Assembly (NCBI GenBank): GCA_035772405.1
Contig: JAYKKM010000005.1
Location: 3,256,001 to 3,320,000 of the forward strand
Direction: 5' to 3'
DNA from: Chrysogorgia sp. JL179-B06
Lineage: Eukaryota; Cnidaria; Anthozoa; Scleralcyonacea; Chrysogorgiidae
Length of the DNA stretch: 64,000 nucleotides
Positions 58,101 through 64,000 of this stretch are shown here, piece after piece (position 1 is the stretch's first letter; each line of letters opens with the position of its first letter). Under the pieces are notes generated by a model. That model searched no databases, was not told where the DNA came from, and saw nothing but the letters and a program-made list of their open reading frames with translations. The position numbers were made by a program, and so were the translations under genes.

Positions 58101-61100
58101 ATGTTCGCGAACTTTCTAACAGTGCTCCATATGGGTAAAGCATCCTCCTGCCCTCCCCCAACTGGATCAAACCCTTTGTGTATATTTCATGCAAATATAG
58201 ATGTTCATGTAAAAGTTATAGCAAGTTTTGTTTTCAACAAATGTTTGCATTGGGATAATCATGACCTTTCTTATAGTTGGGTTCACACAAGCTAATATTT
58301 CGTTCAACTCCACAACTTTTTTAAACCAATGCACGATAATAACAGATAATCGTTAAGATATCAAGATAAAACATCAGTAAAAGCCCCAAAAGAAATCACT
58401 TCCATTCACACTTCTATGTGAACACAAGACAGTGGCTACCAACCTCAGACCTATGTTTCAAAGCGTCGATAACTGGAACATCTAAATTGTTATAGCTTTT
58501 CTCTGCTGCCAAGTTCTGAATGGAACAAGAAAGAAACAAAGGACAAACTGTGCCTATTAGCACTACATAATTTTTAGCTTATTATGTAGAAGACGAAAAT
58601 ATAGATTATATTTAGATTATAAGACGAAAATATAGATTATATATTTGTATATCTGTACAGATAAAGGCTGGTAAAAACATATTTATAAACTTAACGGCTG
58701 TCGCTGCAAAATACCTATCACCATAGGTTATACAGGTATTTGTGTTCTGAATAACTAGATGACTATCACACAAGGCAATGAAACATGTTAAGAACCAAGC
58801 TCACCAAACAACTAAATAACACTAAATAGTTATTTACAGTTGAGATTAACTAAGATGGGGTACTTACAATCACATCAAATCTGGCATAGATATCAACAAG
58901 GACACCTGCAAAAAGACACATGGAAGATCAAAATGGAAGATCAAAGTAGTATAATCTTCCCAACTTATACCAAAGGTGAAATAAAGTTTTTCATTATCAT
59001 CATTCCTTTCCTTAATTGTTGTTAATAAACAATTATTGCTCGAATTATTGCATGAGGCTGAGCATGATATCAAGAATTATCCAGACCGAGGTCAACGTTA
59101 TCTGCCGAAGCCAAAGGCTGAGGAGAGGTCTGGATAATTCTTGATATCATGTGTAAGCCGAATCCAATAATTGTTTTATTATACAATTATAAATGTAGAA
59201 GACTTTAGGGAGTTTAGGAAGTAAGCCATGCAATATTTGATATTTTGTAGGTGGCAAGACATCAAGAATTGCCTGTAGGTTTTTAGCCAATCATAATCGA
59301 GATTGTATGAGTATTGTATAATAATAATATAAATTTAAAGCAAGAAAGCCTGTATCGACTCACCGTCTTTATCCACAATTGGCAAGGCTGAAACTTTGTA
59401 CTCTGCGAACATATTGAGAGCTGTGATTAACGGTGTCTCTGGATTAATCTAAAGTTAAAAAACAAAATTGAACAACCATACTTACGCCCATGAGTCTAAT
59501 ATCACTGAAGCCCATATGGGAGTAAACCTACTGTATGATAACTTTCTGATAGCTGGTGAAATGTTTTGACCATGCAATTAAACGGTCCAGATGGTATAGC
59601 GAAGGTTACAATATGATTGTACTGGTATAGGAAATTGTTATATTGTCGTGGTTTCCCAATCCGTTGCGTTGACAAATGTTATTTTTTCTGCTGTCCTTTT
59701 ATAATACCATTTTTGATAATTAATATTAGAGAGGATTTAATATAGTCAAATACATATATGGAAAAAGTAATATATAACAAATCTTGTTGATTTTTACCTT
59801 TATTAATATATAACAAATCACTTAATAACTGATCCCTCGTAAAAGCAGTGAGATTTAATTCCCTCGAATCTCGATCTTCTCAGGAATTAAATCTTACTGT
59901 TACCCTCGGGACCATTAATTAAGTGTTTATTGTCTATCTATTAGAATAATGAATGTGGGGCAACGAACTCAGGTGGAGAATAATGATATTAGGTGTTACT
60001 CCGCGCATAGTCAATACATGGTCTGGAAACGCGGCAAACTTCAAAGAGGCTAGCAATCGAACTGCGATTCATGTTGAGGGGGGCATGAAGGTGCACAAAT
60101 CCTTTGTTTTAGGTTTATTAATATTTAAACAACATTAAACCCAAACCTTTCTATTGGATAACGGCTTCATTATACAGAAAATACAATGTGTTCAGTAACC
60201 GTGAAAGTGTACAAACTGAACAAAAACATAGAACAATGATTTTGCCGGCTTCCAGACCATGTATTCCATGGACTACATGTATGTGAACCATATACCTGGC
60301 GAGTAGAGAAAACTCTACTTAACCACGGCTGGGATTTGAACCAGCGTCCTTTGGTTTATTAGTCCAACACTACCGACTGAACTACAAGGTCAAGATGGGA
60401 GCAGGACGTGGTATGATGGTACTTATATTTGTTTGGTCTCTACTTGCCCAGTGTTGTTTGACACTCGGACACAACAAGACGCCAGCTAGGCGTTAACTCT
60501 GGCTACGTTTGGGCTGGCAGCGTGGCATACTGTATATCTCTTTTTCGCCAAATTTGTCAGTTATCAGAAATTTCCAGTTAAAATTGTTCAGCTAAACTGG
60601 GCTCAGTTGTCTCTTAACTGTTTAACTGTTGTTTGGCTAAAGAGCTACCGCGATCGCTGGAGTGCGCAATTTGGCATATTTATCATCTCAAATCGTTAAT
60701 CAGGGGAGGATCTAGGATTTTTTTTACATACGTCAAAACATTTCCGAAACGAAAATTCTGGGGGGATGAACCCCCCCCCGAAATTATGATAAATTTTAGG
60801 TAATATTAAAATAACATTTAAGGCTTCTACATGTACCGTAGACTTCCGAAAGTAACGGCCCCCTGAAAGTAACGGCCGTCCGAAAGTAACGTCAAATTTG
60901 TGACACTTCTAAAATTTTCCGAAAGTAGCGACCCCCCCCCGAAAGTAGCGGCCCCTTCGAATGTGGTGCATTTATGTTTCAGCAAAAAGTAATGTTCGTA
61001 TTCAAAGTTAACAATCAACGTAATTACGTAAAGGTACTAATAGAATGATGTCTTTTACGAAAGTGCGTGTTCATCGTTAATTTTCCTATATTTACAACAT

Positions 61101-62763
61101 GTTCCCTCTGGTTGTCGGCAGCGATGGTGGCGATGCCTACAAAACTCAAGGGGCGTTTGATCCATATTGGCTATCTGGTTTAGATCCCAAGGACCAACAG
61201 CTCCGGTCTGAATTCCAAGCAAATCTCGCTGCTTGTTTGTTGCGGTTTGGCGGATGTAACGGTGAAACTGCTGTATTGACGTTTGGAGTGTATGTTCGTA
61301 GTTCGTAGTTTTATATCTAATTTGACAATCGGTGTAATTTTATATCTAATTTGACAATCGGTGTAATAAGATCGGTGATAAGAATGTTGGAAATTTCATT
61401 CCACTCATCGCTTGATAATTAGGTCAATTCTGTTAATTACACAGTCTTCCCCAGAAAAAGTTGTTGAAAATAGGATTAATGTAGTAAATATTTACCGATG
61501 AACGGAGACTTGACATTTCTTCCTAACGTATTTTAACAATCCGAAAGTAGCGCCCCCCCCCCCCCCCCCCAAAGTAGCGCCTCCCGAAAGTAACGGGGGC
61601 CGTTACTTTCGGAATTCTACGGTATATTGTGTAAACATGTTTTATCTAGACTAATATGATATCTGATTATCCCAGTATAAGGGTCATTTATTTCCCGAGA
61701 GTTTGAACCCCCTGCGGGATTCTCTCTAGCCATAGTCCCCATACTTCGCACACCGTGCATTTGTTGGGTATAACTCTTCCACGGACGTTGGGGGAGGCCG
61801 AGTCAGCGATGTATCAGCGGTTTCGCATAAAAAGTTCTTGAAAACAAAATCAGATACTCCAGGAGGAGAATATTTCTTGCCAAGATGGGATAGATTTAAA
61901 AAAATATAAATTGCCGTATAACTACAAATTTAGTACGATAACTGGAACTATAAAGGATCGTTGATGATGTTTAGACTTACATATGATAACCCAGCCGTCC
62001 CTCATAGTGTAAGCCACAAATTACTGGACTTGTTAAGGCATTGTAAACAGTAAATTATTGGATTGTAACCGACCCCAAAACGACAAAGATCTTTTCAGAC
62101 AATTTTCGATTCATATACCCTTTAATTAGTTTTTAGCTACTCAAACGCACCTCCACGAACAATTTATTTCAAGATGGCTGTTTATAGATCGTAAGAATAA
62201 ATATGAAAGCTGCTAAGTTCTCGAAAGAACTGGATATAGTATGTAAAGGTCAGATCTGACCCGAAGGAGGACACATTGTCGAAAACGTCTTCCATCTCTA
62301 GATCGTTTTCACTGACGTCATCAATATTTTTTAAGATTACTTTAGGTAAAAATATCCCGAGACAAAATTTTGGAGCAATAAAGAACTTCGCGGCCGAACT
62401 ATAGTTTAGTTTTTTAGTTTATCAGATTTATCACTCTTTTAGGTGAACGGAATACCTCCAACAGGCTAGAAGTCTATGCATGATAGGGGTTCCGAGGGCC
62501 TACGATTTAAGGTCGTTATCCGAGAAGACCCGAAAGTCTTACAATTTGCTCATATTATTGCAAAGGCAGCACTTTCTCCTCAATTATTTAAAAACCATGA
62601 GGAACTCTATGTAATTTTATTATCAATGTAAAAGAAACAAATATTTTAATAGTATAGCACTATTAAATCATAGGTTATTTACCGTAGCAATCTTGCACAA
62701 AGTTCCAATCCCTAGTTCTCCTAACGTCTTACACATGAAATCAGGCATTTCCAATTCAGAAAA
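55167..62763 (-). CDS. PRKAG: AMP-activated protein kinase subunit gamma, C-terminal half (7 exons, 5' part not found)
   Basis: Regulatory subunit of AMPK: its CBS repeats bind AMP, ADP and ATP and report the cell's energy state. Exons in transcript order: 62763-62683, 59448-59364, 58905-58868, 58515-58444, 57115-57041, 55896-55803, 55204-55167; they keep phase for 160 residues to the stop. The first exon visible ends the CBS2 region ([12 protein letters not shown]). CBS3 follows ([20 protein letters not shown], then [11 protein letters not shown]). CBS4 has [20 protein letters not shown] and [12 protein letters not shown], keeping the His-Arg pair and Ser/Asp expected in the nucleotide site. 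The protein ends [12 protein letters not shown]1, most of CBS2 and the start codon lie upstream, probably beyond 64000. Whether it corresponds to vertebrate PRKAG1, 2 or 3 cannot be told. One donor is GTTGGT, weak but GT. Confidence 0.92.
56068..56425. mobile_element. Palindromic MITE, TTACATATTCGTAAT family, copy 2
   Basis: Inverted arms share AAAATTTCATCTTCAT and a GGATTTTACATATTCGTAAT end (inverted, diverged, near 56385). Related to 48085-48395. It lies in an AMPK gamma intron. Confidence 0.55.
57234..57265 (-). ncRNA. Hammerhead ribozyme core candidate in the left Penelope arm
   Basis: Minus strand reads CTGAAGA, then GACCGCC-GCTGA-GGCCGTC, a stem with one C-C mismatch, then GAAAC. The right arm has the same sequence in plus orientation at 57974-58005, but with CTAAAGA, which breaks the conserved core. 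Penelope-like elements are known to carry hammerheads. Confidence 0.5.
57450..57737 (+). pseudogene. GIY-YIG endonuclease fragment of a Penelope-like element
   Basis: A 95-residue frame with [20 protein letters not shown] and [17 protein letters not shown]. The first part contains the paired Cys of the CCHH-type linker and the YIG motif, and the Arg/His after it fits the family's active site. The reverse transcriptase is absent. Past 57737 homology continues in a broken form with stops (QLGT, stop, TNTIQKT), so the C-terminus has decayed. Confidence 0.85.
59028..59174. mobile_element. AATTATTGGATGAGG family MITE, copy 3
   Basis: Inverted halves with GATATCAAGAATTATCCAGA and TCTGGATAATTCTTGATATC, ending CCAATAATTGTT. 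It lies in an AMPK gamma intron. Confidence 0.65.
60320..60391 (-). repeat. tRNA-like sequence (pseudogene or SINE head)
   Basis: Minus strand folds partly as a tRNA: acceptor GACCTTG against CGTGGTT, A box TAGTTCAGTCGG, anticodon arm TTGGA-CTAATAA-ACCAA (loop would read AAT, isoleucine), B box GGTTCAAATCC. The D stem does not close and the T arm has one base too many, so a working tRNA is unlikely. A tRNA-derived SINE or a decayed gene are both possible. Confidence 0.55.
60836..61622. mobile_element. TA-flanked element with CCGAAAGTAACG arrays
   Basis: CCGTAGACTTCCGAAAGTAA and TTACTTTCGGAATTCTACGG are inverted ends with TA on both sides (60834-60835, 61623-61624), as in Tc1/mariner/pogo elements. 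CCGAAAGTARCG recurs about eight times near the two ends. A 69-residue open frame (61099-61308) has no family signal that I recognise. Confidence 0.75.
61099..61308 (+). CDS. Unrecognised short open frame inside the TA-flanked element
   Basis: A 69-residue frame starting [20 protein letters not shown], placed in the unique centre of the element at 60836-61622. It has no transposase motif and no catalytic residues that I can name. It may be a captured host exon or chance. Confidence 0.25.
   Translation: MFPLVVGSDGGDAYKTQGAFDPYWLSGLDPKDQQLRSEFQANLAACLLRFGGCNGETAVLTFGVYVRSS
61625..62682. other. AMPK gamma intron, nothing recognised
   Basis: AT-rich intron sequence with no inverted ends, tandem array or coding trace that I could support. 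Confidence 0.4.
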
Positions 62764-62789
62764 CTGTAAAACATAAAAAGCTGTGTTAA

Positions 62790-63005
62790 GGTGAGGTAAT
62801 ACAAGTCGCACATTTCTGCAACTTCTTTCTTAACATTGCTGCGCTTTGCAAGTTACAGTTTGAAGTTGTATGTATTACTACTACCTTTCGTGCAACTTGT
62901 GGCGCAACAAATTTCTGTATTGCAAGTTGCTGCCAAATGTGACTTCTACTTTTCGCAACATTTGGCAGCAACTTTCAACAAAAATAAGTTGTAGCCAAAC
63001 AAGTT
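62790..63005. repeat. GCAACTT-rich imperfect palindrome
   Basis: GTTGCTGCCAAATGTGACTT and GCAACATTTGGCAGCAAC form a hairpin near 62930-62972, and CAAGTTGC/GCAACTT motifs recur across the stretch, as in subterminal repeats of a small transposon. Confidence 0.45.
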
Positions 63006-63084
63006 ACACCTGCGAGTAGTTTAAACGCATCATTGTTGTTCGTATTCATTACCAGAACAAATTAGAAATACTAACAGATTAAAG

Positions 63085-63180
63085 GGGTACTCCAGCACCC
63101 AAAATACAAATGAAGTTCATACGAAAGATCGCATTGACTTTAGTTTATAAGTTTCAGCATTCCTACCAATTTAGTTAAGA
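63085..63180 (+). repeat. Half-copy of the GATACTCCAGC MITE
   Basis: TTAAAGGGGTACTCCAGC followed by GAAAGATCGCATTGACTTTAG and AAGTTTCAGCATTCCTACC matches the left half of the element at 40597-41050. The right half is missing. Confidence 0.6.
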
Positions 63181-63547
63181 TATTTTTTTATTTAGCTTCG
63201 CCTCTTAAAAATCATAGAAGAAGCAGGGTCACCACAACAGTTAGACCACGTTTACACTAGAGCAAAAGTTTCCGGATTCATCACAAACCGAGTATTCGGA
63301 TTGGTAAGCTTTTTGCACTTGGGAATAATCAAAATATAATAATGAAATTTGAAATCCCTTGAGAGACAATTTCAGTTTGTTTGTCCGCCTTTTAATTAGC
63401 AACTATGCGCTAGGATATTGCAAACAAAAACAGGGAAATATTAGTTTATACCTTTGGGAATCACTTTGACTAATAACAATTAATGTTTACTTCAAATTTC
63501 AAGTAACTTAAACAATTCAGCATAAACAGTCTATTAATAACTGCTTA

Positions 63548-63782
63548 TCAACCCACGCGAAAGCGGTTCTTTATGATATTTATATATAAAAGTGCAAAAT
63601 CAACTTCCTCAACATCCAGCTCCATCATGTCTTCCAAACTATATAGCAGTCGACCACAAGTTATCGCTGTTTCAACGGGCATCATTACATATGACCGCCA
63701 GTTAAAACTGGTCGATCCCATCGTACTTTTTGCGCTTGGCTTTGACCTTTTAGCTTTGTCGGAGGACAAACCTAATTGATTT
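63548..63782 (-). CDS. Unassigned open frame near the window edge
   Basis: About 78 codons without a stop on the minus strand, reading LSSDKAKRSKPSAKSTMGST, SFNWRSYVMMPVETAITCGR and SLEDMMELDVEEVDFALLYI in sequence. The composition (charged, with an acidic stretch near the end) looks protein-like, but I do not recognise it. It is on the same strand as AMPK gamma but does not resemble CBS1 or CBS2. It could be an exon of another gene or part of a mobile element. Confidence 0.3.
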
Positions 63783-64000
63783 AGCTGTATACTGATGAGC
63801 TACACTGATGAGCTGTATATATACACTGATGAGTATATAATATGAGAAATACTCATTATATACACTGTATACAGCGAAACACGTGTCTGTAGATTGAAGA
63901 TAGGCAGCGAATAGCGCAATTTTTAGCTAAAAACTACATATACTCCACACCACAAACGGTAGTAATTTTAAACATACAAAATTAACTAAAAAACGAGGCA

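Overview
The window reads as nuclear DNA from an animal. It is AT-rich, the genes are split into many short exons with GT-AG introns, and the gene families are metazoan housekeeping genes. The mixture of repeats (Penelope-like elements, hAT, TTAA-flanked foldback elements, LINE fragments, tRNA-derived SINEs and an IS3EU-like DDE transposon) is the kind seen in cnidarian genomes. The phylum is an inference and not proven here.

Layout. 1-5873: repeat-rich intergenic DNA. 5874-21911, minus strand: a complete 11-exon gene for the mitochondrial ATP synthase beta subunit (ATP5F1B, 530 aa). Its introns are packed with insertions, including two hAT elements, two copies of an element carrying a TAACGGACATTAC array, two copies of a dispersed element with about 180-bp internal repeats, and several foldback elements. 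22466-23713: a terminal-inverted-repeat element with a 10-bp target duplication. 23734-31508: a third copy of the dispersed element, split by a 6.9-kb transposon at 23851-30724. That transposon has about 300-bp near-perfect inverted repeats and a 6-bp target duplication (GTCGGC). It carries two intact convergent genes: a 701-aa CUE-HECT ubiquitin ligase with two introns, and a 483-aa DDE integrase. 31694-51251, plus strand: a complete 8-exon polypeptide N-acetylgalactosaminyltransferase (577 aa, closest to GALNT11). 51252-55166: intergenic foldback elements. 55167-62763, minus strand: seven exons encoding the last 160 residues (CBS3-CBS4 half) of an AMP-activated protein kinase gamma subunit, whose 5' part I do not find in the window. 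63548-63782: an unassigned open frame.

The three host genes are unrelated in pathway (mitochondrial ATP synthesis, Golgi O-glycosylation, energy sensing) and neighbour one another without any operon-like logic. The biologically striking unit is the transposon at 23851-30724. Each of its two genes starts 17 to 28 bases inside a terminal inverted repeat, so the same repeat sequence, dense in ATTCATAT motifs, probably drives both. Intact reading frames, near-identical repeats and a perfect target duplication point to a recent insertion. A mobile element that carries its own HECT-type ubiquitin ligase beside its integrase is the best candidate for a little-described system here.

Exon boundaries of the three host genes and of the ligase gene were placed by hand from splice signals and family conservation. 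All four models keep phase throughout. The edges of most foldback repeats are approximate to a few bases unless a target duplication is quoted.
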